A stretch of DNA of 36,998 nt from Aerophototrophica crusticola (GCA_001939945.1 MOEB01000040.1:1-36998), one strand, 5' to 3'. Shown: positions 8,693 to 16,841, numbered from the stretch's first letter. The notes: generated by a model not told the origin, from the sequence alone. Made by a program: numbers and translations.

Positions 8693-9277
8693 TCAGCGCA
8701 GCAGGCCGGCGACTTCCGGTGGCAGGGCGTCCCGGTCGAGCAGGCGGCCGACCAGCAGCAGGGCGGCCACTGTGGCCGCGTCGGTCACCCGCCCGTCCTC
8801 CACCATGGACAGGGCCTCGGCCAGGGGGACGGACCGGGTGGAGAGGTCCTCCTGCGGGTCGGGGTCCGTCTCCCCCTCCTCGGCGCCCCAGGCCAGGAAC
8901 AGGGCCACCGTGTCGTCGGTGGTGGAAGGCGACATGTCCAGCGTGGGCAGCGCCAGCCAATGCCGGGCCGTCAGCCCGGTCTCCTCCTTCAGCTCCCGGG
9001 CAGCCTCCTCCCGGGGCGGCTTGGCGGGGTCGGCGCCGCCCTTGGGGATTTCCCAGAGCCGGCGGCCCAGGGGGTAGCGGTGTTGCGCCACCAGCCGCAC
9101 GCGCCCCTTGCGGTCCACCGCCACGATGCCGACCCCACGGACCCGGAAACGCACCACGCCATAGCCGCGCCGCCCGCCCGCCGGGTCCTCCACCGCGTCC
9201 TCGAACAGGCGGATGAACCCGTTCTCGTACCGTAGCTCGGTGCCCAGGGTCTTCCAGGGATTGCCGTCACCGGCCAT
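8693..9277 (-). CDS. NUDIX hydrolase (ADP-ribose pyrophosphatase-like)
   Basis: 194 residues from the ATG at 9277, which overlaps the end of the upstream gene by 11 bp. The NUDIX box spans residues 80-102 and ends RELKEETGL; its first conserved Glu is replaced by Lys86, while the metal-binding REUxEE core is intact. Preceding segment LVAQHRYPLGRRLWEIPKGG resembles the ADP-ribose/NDP-sugar pyrophosphatase subfamily (QYR...WExPaG). Known role: hydrolysis of nucleoside diphosphates linked to another moiety, in the cytoplasm. Substrate assignment is tentative. It is translationally coupled to an unknown protein. Confidence 0.88.
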   Translation of the reverse strand: MAGDGNPWKTLGTELRYENGFIRLFEDAVEDPAGGRRGYGVVRFRVRGVGIVAVDRKGRVRLVAQHRYPLGRRLWEIPKGGADPAKPPREEAARELKEETGLTARHWLALPTLDMSPSTTDDTVALFLAWGAEEGETDPDPQEDLSTRSVPLAEALSMVEDGRVTDAATVAALLLVGRLLDRDALPPEVAGLLR

Positions 9278-9818
9278 GGGCCGCCTCCCGCCGCCGGGCT
9301 TCCCGGCGATAGTAGTGGCCGTCGTGCCGGGCGCCGCGGTGGCGGGGGCCCTCCACCAGGGCATCGGCCGCGAGGCCGGTGGCGAAGGCGTAGACGGCCT
9401 TGTGCAGGAGGTCCACCACCTGCTCATCCACCGGCCAGGTCCAGGGCGGGGCCCCGACGCCGGTGGCGTTCTCCAGGCTCTGGTCGTTCAACAGGCGCAG
9501 GTTCAGGAACAGGAAGGACCCCGCCGGCCCGCCGACCCCGGCCCGCGCCATGGCGGCCCGCGCCGCGCCCAGCAGGATGCCCTGGCCCCAATGCATGGCC
9601 CAGTTCAGCCACAGCCTGTCCTCGTCCGGGCGGTGGGGGAGGCCCAACAGGCGCTCCAGCGTGTGGGCGGGGACGTAGGAGTTGGGCCGGCCGGTCAGGG
9701 CCTGCTCCAGCTTCTCCGCCAGTGTCATGGCCGCCACCCCCGCCGCGCCCGCCGCCAATCCCCGGGCCAGCGTGCCGCCCAGGCCCGAAATGTTCCCGTC
9801 TGCGCCGTCTCTCAGCAT
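9267..9818 (-). CDS. Conserved-looking hypothetical protein coupled to NUDIX hydrolase
   Basis: 183 residues, starting at the ATG at 9818 preceded by GGGAGGATGGG, a good ribosome-binding site; the open frame extends further upstream without support. Residues ~10-30 (LARGLAAGAAGVAAMTLAEK) and ~85-120 are hydrophobic with small residues, giving two to three weak membrane helices; the C-terminus is very basic (REARRREAAHGR). I do not recognise the family. The 11-bp overlap with the NUDIX gene indicates co-expression. No enzyme motif is visible. Confidence 0.75.
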   Translation of the reverse strand: MLRDGADGNISGLGGTLARGLAAGAAGVAAMTLAEKLEQALTGRPNSYVPAHTLERLLGLPHRPDEDRLWLNWAMHWGQGILLGAARAAMARAGVGGPAGSFLFLNLRLLNDQSLENATGVGAPPWTWPVDEQVVDLLHKAVYAFATGLAADALVEGPRHRGARHDGHYYRREARRREAAHGR

Positions 9819-9951
9819 CCCATCCTCCCGCCGGTGCCCGACCCTGTGGCCGGGCGGGGTCCAACCGCCAACAGGCGGCACGCCGGCCTGTCGCCCGGCC
9901 GTCCTGCCGGCGGGGGTCTCCTGGCCGCGATTGCGGGGGGAGCGCTTACCC

Positions 9952-9961
9952 GGGGGGGGGG
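9952..9961. repeat. Homopolymeric G10 tract in a divergent intergenic region
   Basis: Ten consecutive G in the 246-bp region between the leftward unknown gene (start 9818) and the rightward small gene (start 10065). It is about 100 bp before the latter. The rest of this intergenic region shows no clear promoter or hairpin. Confidence 0.6.
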
Positions 9962-10064
9962 TAGATTCCGGTGCAATGGTGGACGCTTGTGCGGAAACGT
10001 ACCGACCCCCATCCCCGGATGGCCTGTCCTGAAGGCCTGCTTACCGCAGATGGGGGTGGGGTTG

Positions 10065-10262
10065 ATGGAACGGTGCGTGCTGGAGGTTGCCGGCAGGGGG
10101 GCCGGGGTCCTGGTGCGGGACGGGGCGGGCTACCGCCTCTTCACGGCCCGCCCCGAGGTGGTGGAGCTGGAAGGCCGGACCTTCCCGGACATCCTGGAGG
10201 CGGAGGCCGCGGTGCGTCGGTTGATGCTTGCCCGGGGACAGGGCGAAGGAGCGCGACGCTGA
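10065..10262 (+). CDS. Small protein (65 aa) coupled to receiver-like protein
   Basis: Start ATG at 10065 after GGGGGTGGGGTTG; an in-frame ATG at 10050 is possible. The product (begins MERCVLEVAGRGAGVLVRDG) has the look of a compact beta-strand-rich domain with a helical, Arg-rich C-terminus (ILEAEAAVRRLMLARGQG). No family recognised. Its stop TGA overlaps the ATG of the next gene as TGATG, which supports real coding and co-translation with the receiver-like protein. Confidence 0.6.
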   Translation: MERCVLEVAGRGAGVLVRDGAGYRLFTARPEVVELEGRTFPDILEAEAAVRRLMLARGQGEGARR

Positions 10263-10714
10263 TGGCTTACCTGTCCCAGCCGACCCAGCCGGATACGGTG
10301 CCGCGCCGCCACATGCTGTTGGTGGAAGAGGACGCGATGGTGGCGATGGACCTCGCCGCCGCGGTGGAGGGCCTGGGCTACGCCGTGATCGGCCCGGCGC
10401 CCACCTGCGTGGATGCGGAGCGGCTGCTGGACGGCGCCCTCCCGGACTGCGCGCTGGTGACCTACCGTCCCGGCTGCAGGCAGGCGCTGGACCTCGCGGC
10501 GCTGCTGCGCGCGTCCGGCGTGCCCTTCGCTTGGGTCAGCGCCCATGGCCTGGGGGACAACCTGCCGGACGGGCGGGAGCCGGTGCTCGCCAAGCCCTGG
10601 CACCCTGTCGCGCTCCGCCTGGTGTTGAGCGCGCTGTCCACGGGGCGTGCAGACCGTGGCGCGGCCTTTGCCCGGCCGGCCTGGCGGAATTCCCGGTGGG
10701 TCTGGGTGGAGTGA
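10262..10714 (+). CDS. Stand-alone receiver-like protein lacking the phospho-Asp
   Basis: 150 residues. Residues ~17-130 follow the CheY fold pattern: HMLLVEEDAMVAMDLAAAVE (acidic pair at 22-24), GYAVIGPAPTCVDA, PDCALVTYRPG, FAWVSAHG and the conserved Lys in VLAKPWHP. The phospho-acceptor Asp, expected at residue 67 after PDxALL, is Thr, so phosphotransfer as in ordinary response regulators is unlikely. The active-site Lys and Ser are kept. It resembles the short single-domain regulators common in Alphaproteobacteria. Coupled by TGATG to the 65-residue protein; the Crp/Fnr gene starts 61 bp downstream. Likely a phosphorylation-independent signalling protein (inference). Confidence 0.82.
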   Translation: MAYLSQPTQPDTVPRRHMLLVEEDAMVAMDLAAAVEGLGYAVIGPAPTCVDAERLLDGALPDCALVTYRPGCRQALDLAALLRASGVPFAWVSAHGLGDNLPDGREPVLAKPWHPVALRLVLSALSTGRADRGAAFARPAWRNSRWVWVE

Positions 10715-10775
10715 GCCGGCCCCGGCCCGGAACGCGGCCGCCCGGCCCGCTGTTGCGGGGTGGGGAGGCTTCCCG

Positions 10776-11495
10776 ATGGACACTCCAAGGCCGGACCTGG
10801 CGGCGAGCCGGAACTACGTTCTCTCCTCGCTGCCGCCGGGGGAGGCGGCGCTGTTGCTGCCGCACCTGACCCGGGTCGAGCTGCCGCACCGGTTCACCTT
10901 CTACCGCTCGGGCGAGCCGATCACCCATGTCCACTTCATCGAGCGCGGTTGCGCGTCGGTGATCACCCTGACGCCCGAGGGCGCGGCCGTGGAGGTGGGG
11001 ACCATCGGCAACGAGGGGCTGGTCGGCACGCCCATCCTGCTCGCGTCGGACTCCGCCCCGTCGAACTGCGAGATGCAGGTCCCGGGCGATGGCTGGCGCA
11101 TGCCGGCCGGGGCCCTGGCCGGGGCCATGGGCCAGAGCGATGCGCTCCGCACCCGGCTGCTGCGCTTCGCCCAGGCGCATTTCAACCAGGTGGCCCAGAG
11201 CGCGGCGTGCAACCGCCTGCACTCCCTTGAGGAACGCTGCGCCCGCTGGCTGCTGATGACCCGGGACCGCACGGGCGAATCCTTCGGGCTCACCCACGAA
11301 TATCTGGCCATCATGCTCGGCGTGCGGCGGGCCGGGGTGACCGTCGCCCTGGGCACCCTGCAGCAGGCGGGCCTGATCCGCGCCACGCGGGGCAACATCG
11401 CCATCGTGGACCCGGAAGGGCTGGAGGAGGCGTCGTGCGGCTGCTACCGGGTGGTCCGCGCCGAGTTCGACCGGCTGGTGCGCGCACCGGGATAG
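10776..11495 (+). CDS. Crp/Fnr-family transcriptional regulator
   Basis: 239 residues; start ATG at 10776 preceded by GGGGAGG. N-terminal cyclic-nucleotide-binding-like barrel (residues ~15-140) and a C-terminal winged helix (Crp-type HTH around LTHEYLAIMLGVRRAGVTVAL). The tail has CGCYRVVRAEFDRL, a feature seen in a soluble group of proteobacterial Crp/Fnr proteins. The N-terminal cysteine cluster of FNR is absent, so an FNR-type iron-sulfur oxygen sensor is not supported; the signal is unknown. It is a candidate reader of the TGA-N6-TCA boxes at 2528 and 7461 (inference). Confidence 0.92.
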   Translation: MDTPRPDLAASRNYVLSSLPPGEAALLLPHLTRVELPHRFTFYRSGEPITHVHFIERGCASVITLTPEGAAVEVGTIGNEGLVGTPILLASDSAPSNCEMQVPGDGWRMPAGALAGAMGQSDALRTRLLRFAQAHFNQVAQSAACNRLHSLEERCARWLLMTRDRTGESFGLTHEYLAIMLGVRRAGVTVALGTLQQAGLIRATRGNIAIVDPEGLEEASCGCYRVVRAEFDRLVRAPG

Positions 11496-11564
11496 GCGGC
11501 GAAGCCCGCAGGCTGGCCGGCGGCCATGGCGGGTTCCTCCCCGTGCCTCGACAACCGGGGCCCG

Positions 11565-13064
11565 TCAGCGCCCGGCCACCAGCCCGGCCTCCTGGACGGC
11601 AGGCCGCCGCCCCTTCCCGGCATCGGCGACGCGGCGCTTGGCGGTGCTGGCGATGCGCAGGGCGTTGGTGACGCCGGACTGGCCGAAGGGCACGCCGGCC
11701 ACCACCACCACCTCCCCTTCCTCCTGGGCATGGCCCGACGCGCGGGTGACGGACACGGCACGGGCCACCGCCTCCGTCATGGTATGGACAGGTGCCGACT
11801 CAACGGGCTCCACGCCCCAGGCGATGGTCAGGCGCCGGGCGGTGGCCTTCACCGGGGTCAGGCTCAGCAGCGGCGTGGCCGGCCGCTCCCGCGCGATGCG
11901 CAGGGCGGTTGGGCCGAACTGGGTGTAGGCGACGATGGCCTTGGCACCGATGTCCTCCCCGATCTGGCAGGCGGCGGCCGCGATGGCGCTGCTGGAGGTG
12001 CGGGGCAGGCGGGCCCGGTGGGCGTCGGTGGCCAGCCGCCAGTCCTCGTCCCGCTCCACCCGGGCGATGATGCGAGCCATCACGTCCACCGCCTCCAGTG
12101 GGAACTGGCCGGCGGCGGTCTCCGCCGACAGCATCACCGCGTCGGCCCCGTCGAACACGGCGGTGGCCACGTCCGACGCCTCCGCCCGGGTGGGGGCGGG
12201 GGCGGTGATCATGCTTTCCAGCATCTGGGTCGCCACCACCACCGGCTTGCCCAGGCGGCGGGCGGTGCGGACGATGCGCTTCTGGGCCAGCGGCACCTCC
12301 TCCGCCGGCAGCTCCACGCCCAGGTCGCCGCGGGCCACCATGATGGCGTCGGCCAGGACGGCGATCTCATCGAACCGCTCCAGGGCCTGGGGCTTCTCGA
12401 TCTTGGCCAGGATCCAGGCCCGGTCGCCCACCAGGGACCGCGCCTCCTCGATGTCCTCCGGCCGCTGCACGAAGGACAGGCCGATGAAGTCCACGCCGAT
12501 GTCCAGGGCGAAGGCCACGTCGGCCCGGTCCTTCTCCGTCAGGGCCGGGATCGGCAGCACCGCGTCGGGGACGTTCACGCCCTTGCGGTCGGACAGGCGC
12601 CCGCCCACGAGCACCTCCGTGTCCAGGTGGGCCTCGCCGCAGCGGGTCACGCGCAGGCGGACCTTGCCGTCATCCAGGAGCAGCCGGGTCCCGGCCCGGG
12701 CGGCGGCCATGATCTCCGGATGGGGGAGCTGCACCCGCGTGGCGTCACCCGGCACGGGGCTGAGGTCCAGCCGCAGGGCCTGGCCCTTCTGCAGCACCAC
12801 GTGGCCGCTGCGGAAGCTGCCGATGCGCAGCTTCGGCCCCTGGATGTCCGCCAGCACGCCCACCGCCCGGCCGTGCCGCGCCTCCACCGCCCGGATGGTG
12901 GCAAGGCGGGCCGCGTGGTCCTCATGCGCGCCATGGCTGAAGTTCAGGCGGAACACGTCCACCCCGGCCCGGAACAGGGCCTCGATCACCTCCTCCGACG
13001 TGCTGGCCGGGCCCAGGGTGGCGACGATCTTGGTGCGGCGGTGGCGGGAAACGGGGTCTCGCAT
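11565..13064 (-). CDS. pyk: Pyruvate kinase
   Basis: 499 residues from the ATG at 13064. Starts with the typical RRTKIVATLGPAS; contains NFSHGAHEDH, the active-site signature ILAKIEKPQALERFDEI with the catalytic Lys, MVARGDLGVELP, and MSAETAAGQFPLEAVDVM; the C-terminal allosteric domain follows, with AIVAYTQFGPTALRIARERP. Function: phosphoenolpyruvate + ADP to pyruvate + ATP, last step of glycolysis, cytoplasmic. Length is slightly above the E. coli enzymes (about 470-480). It converges on the Crp/Fnr gene with 69 bp between, in which I see no convincing terminator. Confidence 0.97.
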   Translation of the reverse strand: MRDPVSRHRRTKIVATLGPASTSEEVIEALFRAGVDVFRLNFSHGAHEDHAARLATIRAVEARHGRAVGVLADIQGPKLRIGSFRSGHVVLQKGQALRLDLSPVPGDATRVQLPHPEIMAAARAGTRLLLDDGKVRLRVTRCGEAHLDTEVLVGGRLSDRKGVNVPDAVLPIPALTEKDRADVAFALDIGVDFIGLSFVQRPEDIEEARSLVGDRAWILAKIEKPQALERFDEIAVLADAIMVARGDLGVELPAEEVPLAQKRIVRTARRLGKPVVVATQMLESMITAPAPTRAEASDVATAVFDGADAVMLSAETAAGQFPLEAVDVMARIIARVERDEDWRLATDAHRARLPRTSSSAIAAAACQIGEDIGAKAIVAYTQFGPTALRIARERPATPLLSLTPVKATARRLTIAWGVEPVESAPVHTMTEAVARAVSVTRASGHAQEEGEVVVVAGVPFGQSGVTNALRIASTAKRRVADAGKGRRPAVQEAGLVAGR

Positions 13065-13229
13065 CCGGACAATCCTCGAGGACGAAGGTCGCGCCGCCGG
13101 GGCGGCGGCGGGCGGTGGTGGCCGCACGGGGCCCCTCGGCACCTGGGCGCCGGGCCGGGGCCACCAGGCCGGTATATCGCGGTCCGGCCCCGGCACAAAG
13201 CCGATGCGGCAGGCCGCCCCGGCAGCACC

Positions 13230-13595
13230 TTAGCGGGTGTGTCCCTCCCCCGGCCGGCGGGGCGGTCCCTCGTCCCCGCCGCGGGTGTAGTCGCGGACCC
13301 AGGTCAGGGCGGCGACGGCGTGGGGGAAGCCAAGCGTGGGCACGCACAGCAGGGCGACATGCTCCAACTCCTCCGCCGTCGCGCCTTCCGCCAGGGCGCG
13401 CCGGACATGGGAATGGGTGCCCCCCACCGACCAGGCGCCCATGGCCAGGGCCACCTTCACCAGCCGCTTGGTGCGGTCATCCAGCGGGCCCGCGTCCGAG
13501 CAGGCTTCCCCCAGCCGGGTGAATGCCTCCCAGACTTCCGGGAACTCCTCGGCGACGATGCCCGCCGCGCCGGGCAGGTTCTCCTGATCCGCCAT
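13230..13595 (-). CDS. Carboxymuconolactone decarboxylase (CMD)-family protein
   Basis: 121 residues, start ATG at 13595. All-helical small domain with LDDRTKRLVKVALAMGAWSV, SHVRRALAEGATAEELEHVALL and a C-terminal VAALTWVRDY. The AhpD-type CxxC pair is missing (GGTHSH at that place), so peroxidase activity as in AhpD is unlikely; it belongs to the plain CMD group whose members are decarboxylases or proteins of unknown role. The gene lies upstream of pyruvate kinase on the same strand with a 165-bp gap. Confidence 0.88.
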   Translation of the reverse strand: MADQENLPGAAGIVAEEFPEVWEAFTRLGEACSDAGPLDDRTKRLVKVALAMGAWSVGGTHSHVRRALAEGATAEELEHVALLCVPTLGFPHAVAALTWVRDYTRGGDEGPPRRPGEGHTR

Positions 13596-13705
13596 CCCCG
13601 CGCCCTCCGTTGGTTGGTGACCCTGGGACGAACAGTGGACCCGCGGCACCGTTCCCCGCCGCGCGGCCCGGACCGCCGTGTGGCAGGGGCGGGGCAGGGG
13701 GCTGG

Positions 13706-14707
13706 TCAGGCCGGCAGCCGCGTGCTGGCGCGCTCCACCAGCTCTGGCTCGACGGCACGGGAGGTGCCGCCGGCCCATTCCCCCTCCAGCAGCCCCACGG
13801 CGAGCGCCACCATCCGGTCGATGCGCTGGTCGAAGGTCGTCAGCCCATAGGCGGCCCAGCCGGCCGCCTCCACATTGTCGTAGCCGGCGACCATCACGTC
13901 GCGCGGCACCTCCAGGCCGAACTCGGCCCGTAGGGCGTCGATGGCCCCGATGGCGGTCAGGTCGTTGGCACAGAACAGGGCGTCCGGCCGGTCCGGCCCC
14001 GCGAACATGGCCCGGGCCGCGACATAGCCGGCCCCATGGCCGTAATCGCCCTGCCCGCGGGCCGACAGGGGCACGCCCAGGGCGGCCAGCCCGCGGCGGA
14101 ACCCCGCCTCCCGCTGCACCTGGGACAGGCTGTCCGCAGGACCGGCGATGTAGCCGAAGCGCGTGCCGCCGCGGGCGTGCAGCAGGCGGGCGACCCGCTC
14201 CCCCGCTGCCGCGTTGTCGGAGGTCACGGTGGCGCTCCAGGCGCCGGTCAGGGCGGAGTTCAGGGTGACCACGGGCACCCGCGTCCGGTCGATGGCCGCC
14301 ACCACGTCGGGGGACACCACCTCCAGCGCGCTCACCACCGCGTCCACCCGGTAGCCGGCCAGGGTGTCCACCGCCGTCCCCAGCGCCCGCTCCGTCCCCG
14401 CCTGGACCAGCATCACCTGCTTGCCGGCCTCCTGCAGGGTGCGGGAAAAGGCTTCCAGCGCGCGGGCGTGGTAGGGGTTCGCCAGGCTGCCCACCACCAC
14501 GGCGACGATGCCGGAGCGGTCGGTCAGCATGATGCGCGGGATCAGGTTCGGGCGGTAGCCCAGCGCCTCCGCCGCCGCCAGTACCTTGGCCCGTGTCTCC
14601 GCCGACACGCAGGCGCCGGGCGTGAAGGTGCGCGACACGGCCGATTGCGACACCCCCGCCAGCCGCGCCACCTCCACCGACGATGGCGGTCGCCCCGCCC
14701 TAGCCAT
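13706..14707 (-). CDS. LacI-family transcriptional regulator
   Basis: 333 residues from the ATG at 14707 (a GTG two codons upstream is equally possible). N-terminal LacI helix-turn-helix SVEVARLAGVSQSAVSRTFT with hinge, followed by a periplasmic-binding-protein-like sensor (SGIVAVVVGSLANPYHARAL ... ALFCANDLTAIGAIDALR ... DVMVAGYDNV). Such proteins bind palindromic operators and are released by a sugar or related ligand. It is transcribed divergently from the MFS exporter gene across a 152-bp region that contains a perfect palindrome, so that transporter is its probable target. Confidence 0.94.
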   Translation of the reverse strand: MARAGRPPSSVEVARLAGVSQSAVSRTFTPGACVSAETRAKVLAAAEALGYRPNLIPRIMLTDRSGIVAVVVGSLANPYHARALEAFSRTLQEAGKQVMLVQAGTERALGTAVDTLAGYRVDAVVSALEVVSPDVVAAIDRTRVPVVTLNSALTGAWSATVTSDNAAAGERVARLLHARGGTRFGYIAGPADSLSQVQREAGFRRGLAALGVPLSARGQGDYGHGAGYVAARAMFAGPDRPDALFCANDLTAIGAIDALRAEFGLEVPRDVMVAGYDNVEAAGWAAYGLTTFDQRIDRMVALAVGLLEGEWAGGTSRAVEPELVERASTRLPA

Positions 14708-14788
14708 GCCCACCCGTCATCTCGCACCTGCGGAATCACTTGGGCCGCCGGGGTTGAAGGCCGGCGGCACGGTTGAATATATCCCGGC

Positions 14789-14802
14789 TGCATAGCTATG
14801 CA
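14789..14802. promoter_or_regulatory. Candidate operator between lacI-type gene and MFS gene
   Basis: TGCATAGCTATGCA is a perfect 14-bp palindrome, AT-rich in its centre, in the shared regulatory region. A TTGAAT hexamer at 14773 with TATGCA at 14797 (18-bp spacing) could be the MFS gene promoter, in which case the palindrome covers the -10 region, an arrangement expected for repression by the neighbouring LacI-type protein. Inferred from symmetry and position. Confidence 0.5.
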
Positions 14803-14859
14803 ACAAGACCTGCCCCCATCCCGTTGGACGGCGCATGCCGCCGTATCCGGAGGAAACCC

Positions 14860-16059
14860 ATGCCCATCCCCGGGCAAGACCAACGCGCCACCCGCCCCGG
14901 GTTGGCACTGCTCGCCCTCGCCATGGGCGGCTTCGCCATCGGCACGACCGAGTTCGCGACCATGAGCCTGCTGCCCTACATGGCGGCCGGCCTGGGCATC
15001 GACGAGCCGACGGCCGGCCATGTCATCAGCGCCTATGCGCTGGGCGTGGTGGTGGGGGCGCCCGTCATCGCGGTGCTGGCGGCCAAGGTGGCCCGCCGGA
15101 CCCTGCTGGTGGCGCTGATGGCCGTGTTCGCCGTGGCGAACGGCATGAGCGCGCTGGCCCCGGACTATGGGACCATGATGGCCTTCCGCTTCCTGAGCGG
15201 GCTGCCGCACGGGGCCTATTTCGGCGTGGCCGCCCTGGTCGCGGCGTCGCTGGTGCCGCCGGAGCGGCGGGCCCAGGCGGTGGCGCGCACCATGCTGGGA
15301 CTGACCGTGGCCACCATCGTGGGCGTGCCGCTGGCCAACTGGATGGGGCAGGCGCTGGGCTGGCGCTGGGGCCTGGGCATCGTCGCCGTGCTGGCGACGG
15401 CCACCGCAATCCTGGTCCAGGCCTTCGTGCCCAAGGGAGGGCCGCCCCGGGGCGCCAGCCCGTTGCGGGAACTTGGCGCCCTGGGCCGCCGGCAGGTCTG
15501 GCTGACCCTCGGCATTGGTGCCATCGGCTTCGGCGGCATGTTCGCCGTCTATACCTACGTGGCCAACACGCTGATGGAGGTGACGCAGGTGGCGCCGGGC
15601 GTCGTGCCGGTGGTGCTCTGCGTCTTCGGCATGGGCATGACCGCGGGCACCCTGGCCGGGGCTTGGGCGGCGGACCGGGCGCTGATGCCCACCATCGGCG
15701 GCATCCTGCTGTGGAGTGCGGCGGCCCTGGCCCTGTTCCCCCTGGCGGCGGGGAACCTGTGGACCGTCAGCCTGGTGGTCTTCCTGATCGGCGGGGGCGG
15801 CGGGCTGGGCACGGCCTTGCAGACCCGGCTGATGGACGTGGCGGGCGACGCGCAGACCCTGGCGGCGGCGCTGAACCACAGCGCCTTCAACGCCGCCAAC
15901 GCGTTGGGCCCCTGGCTGGGCGGCATGGCCATCGCCGCCGGGTGGGGCTGGACCTCCACCGGTTGGGTGGGCTGCGCCCTGGCCCTGGGCGGCTTCGCCG
16001 TCTGGGTCGTCTCGGTCCTGGACGAGCGGGCGGTCACGGAAGTGGCCGAGGCGCGGTAA
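14860..16059 (+). CDS. MFS transporter, AraJ/DHA1-type efflux
   Basis: 399 residues; start chosen at the ATG at 14860 after GGAGGAAACCC, a strong ribosome-binding site; the frame is open further upstream but lacks support. Twelve predicted helices with the AraJ/NepI-like beginning (MGGFAIGTTEFATMSLLPYM), MFS motif A-like loop after helix 2 (AAKVARRTLLVALMA) and FRFLSGLPHGAYFGVAALVA. Inner-membrane proton-driven exporter; relatives export sugars, purine nucleosides or drugs. Probably controlled by the divergent LacI-type repressor. Confidence 0.93.
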   Translation: MPIPGQDQRATRPGLALLALAMGGFAIGTTEFATMSLLPYMAAGLGIDEPTAGHVISAYALGVVVGAPVIAVLAAKVARRTLLVALMAVFAVANGMSALAPDYGTMMAFRFLSGLPHGAYFGVAALVAASLVPPERRAQAVARTMLGLTVATIVGVPLANWMGQALGWRWGLGIVAVLATATAILVQAFVPKGGPPRGASPLRELGALGRRQVWLTLGIGAIGFGGMFAVYTYVANTLMEVTQVAPGVVPVVLCVFGMGMTAGTLAGAWAADRALMPTIGGILLWSAAALALFPLAAGNLWTVSLVVFLIGGGGGLGTALQTRLMDVAGDAQTLAAALNHSAFNAANALGPWLGGMAIAAGWGWTSTGWVGCALALGGFAVWVVSVLDERAVTEVAEAR

Positions 16060-16080
16060 GGCGCCCCGGCCCGGCTTCGC

Positions 16081-16542
16081 TCAGGCGGCCTTCGGCGTGG
16101 CGGTGGCCTTGGCGGGGGCCTCGGCCGGCCCGGCGCCCAGGGTGCCGCAGACCCGGCCGCCGCGGGCGACCTCCAGGGCACCATAGCGGATGGTGCCGGT
16201 CACCAGGCCGGTCGCCTCCACCCGCAGCAGGCCGGAGACGGTCAGGTCGCCCTCGAACAGCCCGGCCACCACGGCCTCCGCGATGTCGGCGGAGCCGCGG
16301 AAGGTGCCGCCGGCCGCGACCTCCACCCGCCGCGCGCCGGCGAGCTTGGCCTGGATCGTGCCTTCGACCACGAGCACGTCACAGGAAGAGACCTCGCCCG
16401 TCAGGCTGATGCCGGGGCCGACAGTCAGCCGGCGGGCATTGCCGGTGTCCAGCGCCTGGGCGGCCTGGGCCGGCTGGCCGGCCGCGGGCTGCGCCCCGGG
16501 GATGGCGGAAGCGGGGGAGGTGGCGGGCTTGAAGAACGACAT
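16081..16542 (-). CDS. Bactofilin
   Basis: 153 residues. Disordered Ala/Pro/Gln-rich N-terminus, then a right-handed beta-helix core (LTVGPGISLTGEVSSCDVLV, EGTIQAKLAGARRVEVAAGG, AEAVVAGLFEGDLTVSG) and a disordered tail. Bactofilins are cytoplasmic, often membrane-associated, polymer-forming proteins in cell shape, stalk or envelope synthesis. It converges on the MFS gene (21-bp gap). No M23 peptidase partner gene is adjacent. Upstream 16543-16696 carries only the likely promoter region. Confidence 0.93.
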   Translation of the reverse strand: MSFFKPATSPASAIPGAQPAAGQPAQAAQALDTGNARRLTVGPGISLTGEVSSCDVLVVEGTIQAKLAGARRVEVAAGGTFRGSADIAEAVVAGLFEGDLTVSGLLRVEATGLVTGTIRYGALEVARGGRVCGTLGAGPAEAPAKATATPKAA

Positions 16543-16696
16543 GGGTGCTTTCCCTTCGGTTGCGGCGCGCGCACGGTTGCCGGACGAAGGTGCGCCAAGG
16601 CGACGAAAATATGGTTAACGGCCGCGTCATCAGAACTGTGCCTACAATGAAGGCACCCCAACGCGCGAGTGCTTGAAGCCCTGGAGATCAAAAGGG

Positions 16697-16707
16697 CTAT
16701 ATGATAT
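16697..16707. repeat. Left copy of 11-bp direct repeat flanking the pigment-cluster fragment
   Basis: CTATATGATAT, in the same orientation as the copy at 18816. It sits in AT-rich DNA about 40 bp outside the point where thioesterase homology ends. Confidence 0.6.
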
Positions 16708-16831
16708 CTGAAAGTGTCAGAATTGGATCGTGTGCTGAAATGCCGTAATTGGCGTGCCAGACGATCTGCATCACGTCCAAGTCATGGAATGGGACGGTCA
16801 GCTCGATTTCCTTCGCGGGCAGGGTCCGCAT
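16697..16831 (-). pseudogene. Truncated acyl-CoA thioesterase (N-terminal remnant)
   Basis: The ATG at 16831 follows GAGGAGGGCCCG, an excellent ribosome-binding site, 10 bp after the ammonia-lyase stop. The first ~30 residues (KEIELTVPFHDLDVMQIVWH then ANYG) are the start of a hotdog-fold 4-hydroxybenzoyl-CoA-type thioesterase, including the catalytic-loop HDxD and WHxNY region. Homology then ends and the frame runs 14 codons through AT-rich sequence to a TAG. A full protein would be ~140 residues. The break lies near 16745. Confidence 0.8.
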
Positions 16832-16841
16832 CGGGCCCTCC

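Noticed and set aside
10776-11495. Calling the regulator an FNR oxygen sensor
   Set aside because: The N-terminal cysteine cluster that ligates the iron-sulfur centre is missing; only family-level naming is justified.
13230-13595. AhpD-type peroxidase
   Set aside because: The CxxC catalytic cysteines are replaced by GTHSH, so only CMD-family membership is supported.
11526-13850. A 774-codon plus-strand frame
   Set aside because: Antisense to pyruvate kinase and the CMD-family gene; no motif and no ribosome-binding site.
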